From Paenibacillus tundrae (GTDB taxonomy: Bacteria; Bacillota; Bacilli; Paenibacillales; Paenibacillaceae), in the NCBI RefSeq assembly GCF_030812775.1, contig NZ_JAUSTI010000003.1, forward strand, positions 248,001 to 312,000: 64,000 nt of DNA, written 5' to 3'. The notes below the pieces were generated by a model. The model did no database searches. It was not told where the DNA came from and worked only from the letters and a program-made list of their open reading frames with translations. The position numbers were made by a program, and so were the translations under genes. This document shows positions 57,496 through 64,000 of the stretch, in pieces. Each line of letters begins with the position of its first letter. Positions within the stretch are counted from its first letter, which is position 1.

Positions 57496-57520
57496 CCTTC
57501 TAAAAAGAAGGAATTTTTTT
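57496..57520 (+). terminator. terminator after ymdB, overlapping the spoVS -35
   Basis: CCTTCT (57496-57501), AAAA, AGAAGG (57506-57511), then AATTTTTTT. Confidence 0.75.
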
Positions 57521-57535
57521 GCCTCCCGCGAATAA
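57507..57535 (+). promoter_or_regulatory. sigma-H promoter of spoVS
   Basis: GAAGGAATT (57507-57515), 11-nt spacer, CGCGAATAA (57527-57535): agrees with RnAGGAwww-N11-12-RnnGAATww except for one base. spoVS is sigma-H-controlled in B. subtilis. Confidence 0.75.
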
Positions 57536-57585
57536 CATCTAGTAAGTGGAAACAAACATTCAACATTCCCAGGGAGGTACTTACC

Positions 57586-57846
57586 ATGGAAGTATTAAAA
57601 GTTTCAGCAAAGTCCAATCCCAATTCCGTAGCCGGCGCACTTGCAGGAGTTCTTCGTGAACGTGGAAATGCTGAACTGCAGGCCATTGGAGCGGGAGCAC
57701 TGAACCAAGCCATTAAAGCGGTAGCGATAGCCCGGGGATTTGTAGCACCAAGCGGAGTTGACTTGATTTGTATTCCAGCTTTTACAGACATTGTGATTGA
57801 CGGTGAGGACCGAACGGCCATTAAGCTGATTGTGGAGCCCAGATAA
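57586..57846 (+). CDS. spoVS: stage V sporulation protein S
   Basis: 86 residues, nearly invariant family: MEVLKVSAKSNPNSVAGALAGV and the C-terminal TDIVIDGEDRTAIKLIVEPR. Alba-like fold, needed for spore coat and cortex progress in B. subtilis. GGGAGG sits 7 nt from the ATG at 57586; the open frame upstream to 57484 crosses the promoter. Terminator downstream. Confidence 0.97.
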   Translation: MEVLKVSAKSNPNSVAGALAGVLRERGNAELQAIGAGALNQAIKAVAIARGFVAPSGVDLICIPAFTDIVIDGEDRTAIKLIVEPR

Positions 57847-57865
57847 TACATGCATTCTTAGCAAG

Positions 57866-57894
57866 AACCTGTTTACGAAGTAGACAGGTTTTTT
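57866..57894 (+). terminator. terminator after spoVS
   Basis: AACCTGT (57866-57872) / ACAGGTT (57884-57890), then TTTT. Confidence 0.85.
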
Positions 57895-57936
57895 GCGTTC
57901 TATTCGCTATATTAGCCTAGAAAAGGGGGAATTCGA

Positions 57937-58920
57937 ATGAAAAAATGGCTCATAGCAGACTATCATTGTGATGTGCTTAGCAAAATGTTGATACAGCCGG
58001 GGATTTCCTTTCTAGATGCTCCAGAGCTTGATGTGAACTGGCAACGACTGCAGGCTGGCAACATTGGACTGCAAGCATTTGCTGTATATTTACCCGAAGT
58101 GTTGGGCAGAGGTAAGTTTGAACATGTGATGAGCCAGTTGGAAATATACCGTACTAAGGTGGAACGTAATCATGAACGCCCAGAAGGTACACAAAAGTTG
58201 TTATGGCGTGAACAGCTCACTCAGGAGGCAGCACAGCCTCATCCATGGGGGTTGCTTACGTTGGAGGGTGTGGATGGGCTGGAGGGAAACCTCTTCTATC
58301 TAGAGATCTGTTACCAGATGGGTGTTCGCATTGTGGGTTTAACGTGGAATTATGCCAATTGGGCAGCAGACGGAATTATGGAACAGCGAGGAGCGGGTCT
58401 GACTGAGAAAGGCAGACAGTTGGTTCAACGTTGTAATCAGATAGGCATGTTGCTAGACGTGTCACACTTAAGCGAAAAAGGATTTTGGGAACTTGCCGAT
58501 CTTAGTGAACGTCCTTTTATTGCTTCACACTCCAACAGCTATACGGTATGTCCGAATGTGCGTAATCTTAAGGATGATCAGATTCGTGCGATTATTACAC
58601 GGGATGGCCGAATAGGACTCACGTTTGTTCCTTGGTTTGTGAAGCAGGAAGGTGATGTTAAGATCGAGCATTTATTGCCACATATTGAACAGATCTGCTC
58701 TTTGGGTGGTCAGCATCATTTGATGCTTGGATCTGATTTTGACGGAATTCCTACATATATCGAACAGCTTGAACACGCAGGACACTATCCGAACTTAATC
58801 AATACACTATGCAAGCACTACGATGAATCCTTGGTTCGTGGCTGGATCTGGGGAAACGGGGTGAGCTATTTGAGCAAAAATTTGCCTGAAATCGAACCTG
58901 TAGGAAAACGTAAAGTTTAA
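57937..58920 (+). CDS. M19-family (membrane/renal-type) dipeptidase
   Basis: 327 residues of the peptidase M19 TIM barrel. Metal-binding features are DYHCD (about 8-12), the bridging Glu in LTLEGVDGL (about 108-116), DVSHLSEKGF, SHSNSYTVCPNVRNL and SDFDGIPTY (about 267-275). Hydrolyses dipeptides, possibly from cell-wall or peptide recycling. No signal peptide, so cytosolic. It sits alone between spoVS and pduL; substrate not inferable. Confidence 0.85.
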   Translation: MKKWLIADYHCDVLSKMLIQPGISFLDAPELDVNWQRLQAGNIGLQAFAVYLPEVLGRGKFEHVMSQLEIYRTKVERNHERPEGTQKLLWREQLTQEAAQPHPWGLLTLEGVDGLEGNLFYLEICYQMGVRIVGLTWNYANWAADGIMEQRGAGLTEKGRQLVQRCNQIGMLLDVSHLSEKGFWELADLSERPFIASHSNSYTVCPNVRNLKDDQIRAIITRDGRIGLTFVPWFVKQEGDVKIEHLLPHIEQICSLGGQHHLMLGSDFDGIPTYIEQLEHAGHYPNLINTLCKHYDESLVRGWIWGNGVSYLSKNLPEIEPVGKRKV

Positions 58921-59094
58921 ACAAAGTCGTAAGAGGCATGATGATCTGAGAGAAATGTGCGTCTGATTTCGTGCTCGTGCTATAAGATCATGACCATTGA
59001 TGGAATAGAGTAGGTTTTATCAAACGACAGATTTCCCAAAAACAGGGTTAAATTCAGGTAAAATAAGTGTATTTCATGAATTTTCATCAGTTCG

Positions 59095-59124
59095 TTTTCA
59101 TTTCACTGCAAAAAGGAGTATAAT
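59095..59124 (+). promoter_or_regulatory. probable sigma-A promoter of pduL
   Basis: TTTTCA (59095-59100), 18-nt spacer, consensus TATAAT (59119-59124), 59 nt before the ATG. The rest of the 58921-59182 gap holds nothing else I can support. Confidence 0.6.
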
Positions 59125-59182
59125 ACCATTGGATTGTTAAGAGCCTAATGAGGCCATAGATAAACAAGGAGTGAAATTCACA

Positions 59183-59755
59183 ATGAGTAAAACAGTACCT
59201 GTGGGCGTATCAGCCCGCCACATTCATGTATCCCAAGAGCACGTTGAAATTTTGTTTGGTAAAGGTTACGAATTGACTGAGTTTAAACCTCTGTCCCAAC
59301 CTGGACAATATGCTGCTAACGAAACAGTAGCTGTAATTGGTTCCAAAGGACAGTTTGATAAAGTGCGTATCCTTGGTCCAGTTCGCCCTGAAACACAACT
59401 GGAAATTTCGATGACGGATTCCTTCGCTATTGGTGTTAAAGCACCTGTACGCGAGTCCGGAAGCATTGAAGGTACACCAGGTATTACAATTAAAGGGCCA
59501 GCTGGCGAAGTAACGATCGATAAAGGCGTTATTGTTGCCGCTCGTCACATTCACTTCCATACGTCCGATGCTGCAAAATGGGGCATTGAGGACAAACAAA
59601 TGCTGAAAGTTCGTCTGGGCGGAGATCGTGGTCTGGTATTGGAAAATGTACTGGCTCGTGTATCTGATTCCTTTGCTTTGGACATGCATATTGACACAGA
59701 TGAAGCAAATGCAGCTGGCGCACGTAACGGCGATACTGCTGAGATCATCGACTAG
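59183..59755 (+). CDS. pduL: phosphate propanoyl/acetyltransferase PduL
   Basis: 190 residues with the two PduL beta-barrel halves and zinc-binding His motifs VSARHIHVS (about 9-17) and VAARHIHFHTSDA (about 119-131). Interconverts acyl-CoA and acyl-phosphate. The protein starts directly at the first barrel, lacking the N-terminal encapsulation peptide of microcompartment PduL, and no shell-protein genes are nearby, so it should be a cytosolic housekeeping phosphotransacylase. AAGGAG precedes the ATG at 59183. Monocistronic, with its own promoter and terminator. Confidence 0.93.
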   Translation: MSKTVPVGVSARHIHVSQEHVEILFGKGYELTEFKPLSQPGQYAANETVAVIGSKGQFDKVRILGPVRPETQLEISMTDSFAIGVKAPVRESGSIEGTPGITIKGPAGEVTIDKGVIVAARHIHFHTSDAAKWGIEDKQMLKVRLGGDRGLVLENVLARVSDSFALDMHIDTDEANAAGARNGDTAEIID

Positions 59756-59804
59756 TCATTTGTAATATGTCAATTGTGGAGTTGCCTTGGCGCTCCATTC
59801 ATAC

Positions 59805-59858
59805 AGCAACCCGAGTATACCTTACAGCTGGATCATCCAGTGGGGCTCGGGTTTTTTG
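59805..59858 (+). terminator. terminator after pduL
   Basis: GCAACCCGAG ... CTCGGGTT with inner CTGGA/TCCAG (59828-59840), then TTTTTT. Confidence 0.88.
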
Positions 59859-59948
59859 TTGCATTTGAAGCTCGGACGGGACACTCATTCGTCATCCGTT
59901 AGAGGAGAAGGTGCGTGCGCTTTGCATGTGGAACTAGAGCCCAATACA

Positions 59949-59957
59949 TGTTATAAT
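59949..59957 (+). promoter_or_regulatory. extended -10 promoter of miaB
   Basis: TGT-TATAAT about 105 nt before miaB; the -35 is poor (TGGAAC at 59929). Confidence 0.5.
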
Positions 59958-60062
59958 TTACTGTAATGCTCTTTTGAATTATGGAGTATAAAGCTTATAT
60001 GCGACCTAGAGATGAACTAACGAATTTTTATTAATAGAGGCTGTAAGGAGTGACCGAAGGAA

Positions 60063-61619
60063 ATGGCTAAAGACTCAAAAAAGGATTACTCCCAATATTT
60101 TGATTTCTCCGATGCCAAAGTAATTTCGCAAGATGAATTCAGCAAAAAGATTCGAATTCGGGGCCGGGACATCAATATCAAATCGGAGCCGAATCATCGT
60201 CAGGAGAAACAGCGGGGCAAGGAAGACGTACAGGTACTATACGATAACGCCATCCCAGATGAACTGAAAAACATAGGAAAAGGCAAACACTATATCGTAT
60301 ATACGTACGGCTGCCAGATGAACGAGCATGATTCCGAAACGATCAAAGGGTTACTGGAATCCATGGGATACCAGTCCACAGAAGATCGCAAAGAGGCAGA
60401 CATTATACTACTGAATACATGCGCGATTCGGGAAAACGCGGAAGATAAAGTGTTCGGCGAGCTAGGGCATCTGAAAACGCTCAAACTCGAACGTCCAGGA
60501 CTATTGCTTGGTGTATGCGGCTGTATGTCTCAGGAAGAAGGCGTCGTTAATCGGATTATGCAAAAGCATGGATTTGTCGATATGATCTTTGGTACGCATA
60601 ATGTACACCGACTACCACATCTGATTCAGGAAGCTCTGTTCAGCAAAGAGATGGTCGTTGAAGTATGGTCCAAAGAGGGCGACATCATTGAAAATCTGCC
60701 GAAAAAACGCGAAGGTATGCGCGGGTGGGTGAATATTATGTACGGCTGCGATAAGTTCTGTACATATTGTATCGTTCCATTTACGCGAGGCAAAGAGCGG
60801 AGCAGACGACCAGAAGATGTGATCGCTGAGGTTCGAGAGCTGGCAAGACAGGGTTTCAAAGAGATTACATTACTTGGTCAGAACGTCAATGCTTACGGTA
60901 AAGACTTTACGGATCTGAAATACAGCTTCGGTGACTTGATGGATGACATTCGCAAGATTGATATTCCACGGGTACGTTTCACAACCAGTCATCCACGTGA
61001 CTTTGATGATCGCCTGATCGAGGTGTTAGCCAAAGGTGGAAACTTGGTTGAGCATATTCATCTTCCAGTGCAATCAGGGAGTACAGAAGTGCTCAAACGT
61101 ATGAGTCGGAAGTATAATCGGGAACACTATCTGCAGCTTGCAAACAAAATTAAAACAGCCATTCCGGATGTCGTATTGACTACTGACATTATCGTTGGTT
61201 TCCCGGGAGAAACGGATGAGCAGTTTGAAGATACATTGTCACTCGTTCGGGAAGTCGGTTATGACTTCGCATATACCTTTATCTACTCTCCGCGTGAGGG
61301 TACACCTGCAGCGGTGATGGAGGATAATGTACCGATGGAAGTGAAAAAGGAACGTCTGAAACGGTTGAATGAAACGATCAACGAGTATAGCCAGAGCAGC
61401 AATGAGAAACAGCGTGGCAAAGTGGTAGAAGTTCTCGTTGAAGGGGAAAGTAAACGGAATTCGAATGTTCTGGCAGGACGGACGCGCAGCAATAAATTGG
61501 TTCATTTTGAAGGATCCAAGGATTTGATCGGTACATTCGTACATGTGGAGATCACAGATCCGATGACGTTCTATATTCGCGGTAACCTGCTCAACGAGCC
61601 AGTAGCTGCCAACCAGTAA
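60063..61619 (+). CDS. miaB: tRNA-2-methylthio-N6-dimethylallyladenosine synthase
   Basis: 518 residues, radical-SAM methylthiotransferase. N-terminal extension (about 1-70) typical of Bacilli, then UPF0004 with cluster Cys ([34 protein letters not shown]), the radical-SAM CxxxCxxC ([16 protein letters not shown], about 222-237), and a C-terminal TRAM domain (about 440-508). Adds methylthio to i6A37 of tRNAs. Upstream of ymcA as in B. subtilis ymcB-ymcA. Confidence 0.97.
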   Translation: MAKDSKKDYSQYFDFSDAKVISQDEFSKKIRIRGRDINIKSEPNHRQEKQRGKEDVQVLYDNAIPDELKNIGKGKHYIVYTYGCQMNEHDSETIKGLLESMGYQSTEDRKEADIILLNTCAIRENAEDKVFGELGHLKTLKLERPGLLLGVCGCMSQEEGVVNRIMQKHGFVDMIFGTHNVHRLPHLIQEALFSKEMVVEVWSKEGDIIENLPKKREGMRGWVNIMYGCDKFCTYCIVPFTRGKERSRRPEDVIAEVRELARQGFKEITLLGQNVNAYGKDFTDLKYSFGDLMDDIRKIDIPRVRFTTSHPRDFDDRLIEVLAKGGNLVEHIHLPVQSGSTEVLKRMSRKYNREHYLQLANKIKTAIPDVVLTTDIIVGFPGETDEQFEDTLSLVREVGYDFAYTFIYSPREGTPAAVMEDNVPMEVKKERLKRLNETINEYSQSSNEKQRGKVVEVLVEGESKRNSNVLAGRTRSNKLVHFEGSKDLIGTFVHVEITDPMTFYIRGNLLNEPVAANQ

Positions 61620-61689
61620 TATAAACAATATCAGTACCCACAACCCAATAAGATAGTTTTAGGTTTTTATATGTCTCGGACTACAGCAA

Positions 61690-61850
61690 AAGTAGCGGAG
61701 GGAACGGAATCGATTCTGTAGAAGCGAAGCGCTCGCCTTTGTCACTGTATTTTACCCTTTGAACAATTCAATCAAAAAATACATGGACAACAGCGATCAA
61801 AAGAACGATCCGTGCCCGTAGCGGTCTTGGAGCGATCGTCTGAATCATAT
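61690..61850 (+). repeat. palindromic/structured intergenic element between miaB and ymcA
   Basis: About 160 nt with the palindrome GAATCGATTC (61707-61716) and a long interrupted stem: TCGC (61733-61736)/GCGA (61793-61796), TTGTC (61739-61743)/GACAA (61786-61790), GTATTTT (61747-61753)/AAAATAC (61776-61782). The sequence GTAGCGG occurs twice at its edges. It looks like a dispersed Paenibacillus-type intergenic repeat, but only one copy is in this window. Confidence 0.45.
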
Positions 61851-61897
61851 TCACCAAAGAACCATCTTATATTATCTCATAGAATGGAGCGATTTCA

Positions 61898-62347
61898 GTG
61901 GCGCAGGAGCAAGTGCAGTACAACCATTATGGTATGCCGACCTACGATACGCGCAATCTGGTCATACGCGACGATATTATGGGAAAAGCCAAAGAATTGG
62001 CGGATATGCTTGGAACCAGCGAGGAAGTTAAGCAGTTTCAACAGGCAGAATCCAAAATTCGCGACCATGAGCGCATTCAGCAGTTGATTGCAACGATTAA
62101 GAAGAAGCAAAAAGAGATTGTTGCCTTCGAAAGTTTCAAAAATGCTGATATGGTAAACAAGATCGAACAAGAAATTACCGATTTGCAGGATGAACTGGAC
62201 AGCATTCCATTGGTAACTGAATTCCAGCAGAGCCAGAGTGATATTAACTATCTGCTTCAGCTTGTCATTTCTGTTATTCGGGATACAGTCTCAGAGAAAG
62301 TAAATGTAGAAGCTGGCACGGATTCACCTCCGACGAGCTGCGGTTAA
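61898..62347 (+). CDS. ymcA: RicA/YmcA family protein
   Basis: 149 residues, mainly helical/coiled coil (about 40-130): AKELADMLGTSEEVKQFQQAESKI. YmcA (RicA) with YlbF (RicF) and YaaT (RicT) forms the Y-complex, which acts with RNase Y in mRNA maturation and affects biofilm, competence and sporulation in B. subtilis; RNase Y is encoded 5 kb upstream. Start GTG at 61898 with GGAG upstream. A single Cys sits next to the C-terminus. A terminator follows. Confidence 0.88.
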   Translation: MAQEQVQYNHYGMPTYDTRNLVIRDDIMGKAKELADMLGTSEEVKQFQQAESKIRDHERIQQLIATIKKKQKEIVAFESFKNADMVNKIEQEITDLQDELDSIPLVTEFQQSQSDINYLLQLVISVIRDTVSEKVNVEAGTDSPPTSCG

Positions 62348-62354
62348 GTTGTAG

Positions 62355-62383
62355 AAGGGTGCGGACGCAGTCCGCGCCTTTTT
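62355..62383 (+). terminator. terminator after ymcA
   Basis: AAGG-GT-GCGGAC (62355-62366), GCA loop, GTCCGC-G-CCTT (62370-62379), then T's. Confidence 0.85.
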
Positions 62384-62474
62384 GATGTATAGTATGTGTG
62401 TTCAATTTCGGAACAGCCTCTTATAGGACGAAGCAGGGAACAGACTCGAATGTAATTAGATATTATATTGAGAG

Positions 62475-62497
62475 GCTCCACTTCGTGGGGTTATTTT
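62475..62497 (+). terminator. weak terminator-like hairpin before the thioesterase gene
   Basis: GCTCCAC (62475-62481) / GTGGGGT (62485-62491), small loop, then TATTTTG. Confidence 0.5.
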
Positions 62498-62582
62498 GTG
62501 TGAGTTCAAGCTGCAGAAGATTCACTAAAACACAGGACATCAAGAGCGATATACATCAAAGAGAATAAAGGGGAAATCAATA

Positions 62583-63008
62583 ATGAGTATTTTGGACAAA
62601 ATGGTTGAAGAGGGCGAGGAGCGCTTCTGGGGCTTCCTGGGCTGCCGATATATTAAAGGTGATGAAAAAGAAGTGCAAATTGGACTCACTGCAGGTGAGC
62701 ACCATACCAATTCTATGGGTATTATCCACGGAGGTGTGCTGACATCTCTGATGGATCAGGCGATGGGAATGGTGGCAACCGCTGCAATGGCAGTGGACAG
62801 TTGTGTAACTACGAATCTGAATGTACATTTTCTAGCTCCGATGAAACAAGGGGAATTAATGGTGACCTCGACGGTACTGCATCAAGCAGGACGCAGCGTT
62901 ACAGCACAATCTGAGGTTCGAGACGCTACCGGTACACTCGGTTGTATGGCAACAGCGACATTCCGTATTGCAGGGGTTAGAAAGCAAACTACTGAATCCA
63001 AAGGTTGA
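62583..63008 (+). CDS. PaaI-like hotdog-fold thioesterase
   Basis: 141 residues, hotdog fold: HHTNSMGIIHGGVLTSLMDQAMG (about 40-62) with the conserved HGG and the Asp of the central helix, then VTTNLNVHFLAPMKQGELM. Probably hydrolyses an acyl-CoA; substrate unknown. AAGGGGA 8 nt before the ATG. Its stop codon overlaps the -35 box of the next promoter. Confidence 0.85.
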   Translation: MSILDKMVEEGEERFWGFLGCRYIKGDEKEVQIGLTAGEHHTNSMGIIHGGVLTSLMDQAMGMVATAAMAVDSCVTTNLNVHFLAPMKQGELMVTSTVLHQAGRSVTAQSEVRDATGTLGCMATATFRIAGVRKQTTESKG

Positions 63009-63032
63009 CAAAAGATTTTATTACGTCATAAT
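63005..63032 (+). promoter_or_regulatory. sigma-A promoter of the Nudix gene
   Basis: Consensus TTGACA (63005-63010), 16-nt spacer, CATAAT (63027-63032); the -35 contains the stop codon of the thioesterase gene. Confidence 0.75.
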
Positions 63033-63066
63033 GAGATTATCAAATTGAAAATAGTCGGTGGTGCCC

Positions 63067-63870
63067 ATGAGCGAAAACTACGAACACTTAAATGCTGATA
63101 GCGATGAACAAGCGGCTCGTGCATATAGTTCCAAGAAATATCGTACTCCCGATGGCGTGCCAGCGGATATCGTCATGTTCACCTTGACCAAACGAGAGCG
63201 GAAGACGGTCACGAAGACCCTTCCTATTCGGGAACTCAAGGTTATGCTTATTAAACGCAAAGGATGGCCTTTTGCGGGAAGATGGGCTCTGCCGGGTGGA
63301 TTTTGTCAAGAGAACGAGTCAATCTACGATGCTGCAAAGCGGGAACTGATGGAGGAAACAGGCGTGGATGGTGGACATTTAGAATATCTGAATGTATATA
63401 GTCAACCGGGGCGTGATCCACGGGGCTGGATTATTTCACATGCGTTCTTTGCACTGGTGGAGGAATGGATGCTGGAACACCGCCAGGCTGCAGACGATGC
63501 AGAAGATGTTGGACTCTTTACGATTCAAGAAGCGCTCGAGGAGCTTGAGCTTGCGTTTGATCATCGAACCATTATAGAGGATGCGTATCGCCGGATTCAG
63601 CAACAAATGCTGGAAACGACGATTGCACGCCAGTTCCTTCCACGTGATTTTACGTTAAGTGAATTATACCAGGTCATTCAGAGTGTTGTCCCTGATTTTG
63701 AAGAACCGAATTTCATTCGTAAGATTACTTCAACGCGTAGTCGTAAAGGGATCGTAGAAGAAGTAAGAGATGAAGAGGGCAACCTACTCAGTTCCAATCA
63801 ATATTCACAGCGTCCGGCGCAGCTCTATCGTTTCACAGAACTTGTGCCTCGCTTATCCATTTATACCTAA
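63067..63870 (+). CDS. Nudix hydrolase with C-terminal NrtR-like winged helix
   Basis: About 267 residues. The Nudix domain (about 30-165) has a complete Nudix box: GGFCQENESIYDAAKRELME with E-E-T-G-V following (GX5EX7REUXEEXGU satisfied). A C-terminal winged-helix domain (about 185-245: LPRDFTLSELYQVIQ, FIRKITSTRS) is of the kind fused in NrtR-type regulators of NAD metabolism. The intact box suggests it still hydrolyses a nucleotide such as ADP-ribose. The next gene is an isochorismatase/nicotinamidase-like hydrolase, consistent with NAD salvage. ATG at 63067; GTG codons at 63058 and 63061 are alternatives. Confidence 0.85.
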   Translation: MSENYEHLNADSDEQAARAYSSKKYRTPDGVPADIVMFTLTKRERKTVTKTLPIRELKVMLIKRKGWPFAGRWALPGGFCQENESIYDAAKRELMEETGVDGGHLEYLNVYSQPGRDPRGWIISHAFFALVEEWMLEHRQAADDAEDVGLFTIQEALEELELAFDHRTIIEDAYRRIQQQMLETTIARQFLPRDFTLSELYQVIQSVVPDFEEPNFIRKITSTRSRKGIVEEVRDEEGNLLSSNQYSQRPAQLYRFTELVPRLSIYT

Positions 63871-63935
63871 ATGGCCAAGTTAACTTAGGATTGAATCAGG
63901 CTTAGACTATTCTCAAAATAAAGGGAGTGCAGACG

Positions 63936-64000
63936 ATGAAAGCATTGATTGTCATCGATTTTACCCGAGATTTTGTGACAGGCGCTTTGCCTGTTGGTGA
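63936..64000 (+). CDS. isochorismatase/nicotinamidase-like cysteine hydrolase (partial, 5' end)
   Basis: Only the first 21 codons are in the window: MKALIVIDFTRDFVTGALPV. The VIDFTRDF stretch with its Asp matches the N-terminus of isochorismatase-like hydrolases including nicotinamidase (PncA), where this Asp is catalytic. AAGGGAG precedes the ATG. Next to a Nudix-winged-helix gene, a nicotinamidase role is plausible but cannot be shown from this fragment. Confidence 0.7.
   Translation, partial: MKALIVIDFTRDFVTGALPVG

Overview
The window reads as one continuous stretch of a Paenibacillus-type chromosome (Bacillota, endospore former). The gene order is the classic Bacillus/Paenibacillus arrangement: rpsB-tsf-pyrH-frr-uppS-cdsA-dxr-rseP-proS-polC-rimP-nusA-rnpM-ylxQ-infB-rbfA-nrnA-truB-ribF-rpsO-pnp, then a deacetylase, mlpA, dut, dpaAB, dapG, dapA, rnjB, tepA, ylzJ, ftsK, sleB, ymfF/H/I/J/K, rodZ, pgsA, cinA, recA, recX, rny, ymdB, spoVS, miaB and ymcA. 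Sporulation genes (dpaA, dpaB, spoVS, sleB, SpoIIIE-type ftsK) and good matches to sigma-K, sigma-G and sigma-H promoters support an endospore former. Every gene is on the + strand. No tRNA, rRNA, intact mobile element or CRISPR array was seen. All functional calls come from reading the sequence, without database searches.

Layout. 1-3.1 kb: end of a motility operon (FapA-like, a small unknown protein, a SwrB-like protein, an MltG-type LysM-like protein). 3.2-13 kb: translation (rpsB, tsf, frr), UMP kinase, undecaprenyl and phospholipid precursors (uppS, cdsA), isoprenoids (dxr), RseP protease and an archaeal/eukaryotic-type ProRS. An 860-bp gap between dxr and rseP holds a strong terminator and what looks like a decayed lanthipeptide synthetase (LanM) tail. 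13-26 kb: polC and the nusA-infB operon. 26-36 kb: rpsO, pnp, then protease, dUTPase, dipicolinate and lysine/DAP genes. The usual asd position between dpaB and dapG is occupied by a recognisable wreck of asd. 36-50 kb: RNase J, tepA, DNA translocase, cortex-lytic enzyme, an EF-P modification cluster (ymfF/H/I) and rodZ. 50-64 kb: pgsA, cinA, LexA-controlled recA, recX, RNase Y, ymdB, spoVS, a dipeptidase, a stand-alone PduL, miaB-ymcA, a thioesterase, a Nudix-winged-helix protein and the start of an isochorismatase-family hydrolase.

How the genes work together. Most coding content is conserved housekeeping: ribosome and translation factors, RNA turnover (rimP, rbfA, nusA, pnp, RNase J, RNase Y, nrnA), envelope lipid supply, lysine/DAP/DPA synthesis feeding cell wall and spore core, and DNA repair. 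The less ordinary content lies between genes: two decayed genes (asd and probable lanM), a repeated pattern of strong hairpins without U-tracts at operon junctions, and several leader RNAs with mutually exclusive pairings (before pyrH, rpsO and pgsA) that look like cis-regulatory candidates. No clearly new multi-gene system was found. The best candidates for undescribed biology are the structured leader RNAs and the ~160-nt palindromic element between miaB and ymcA.
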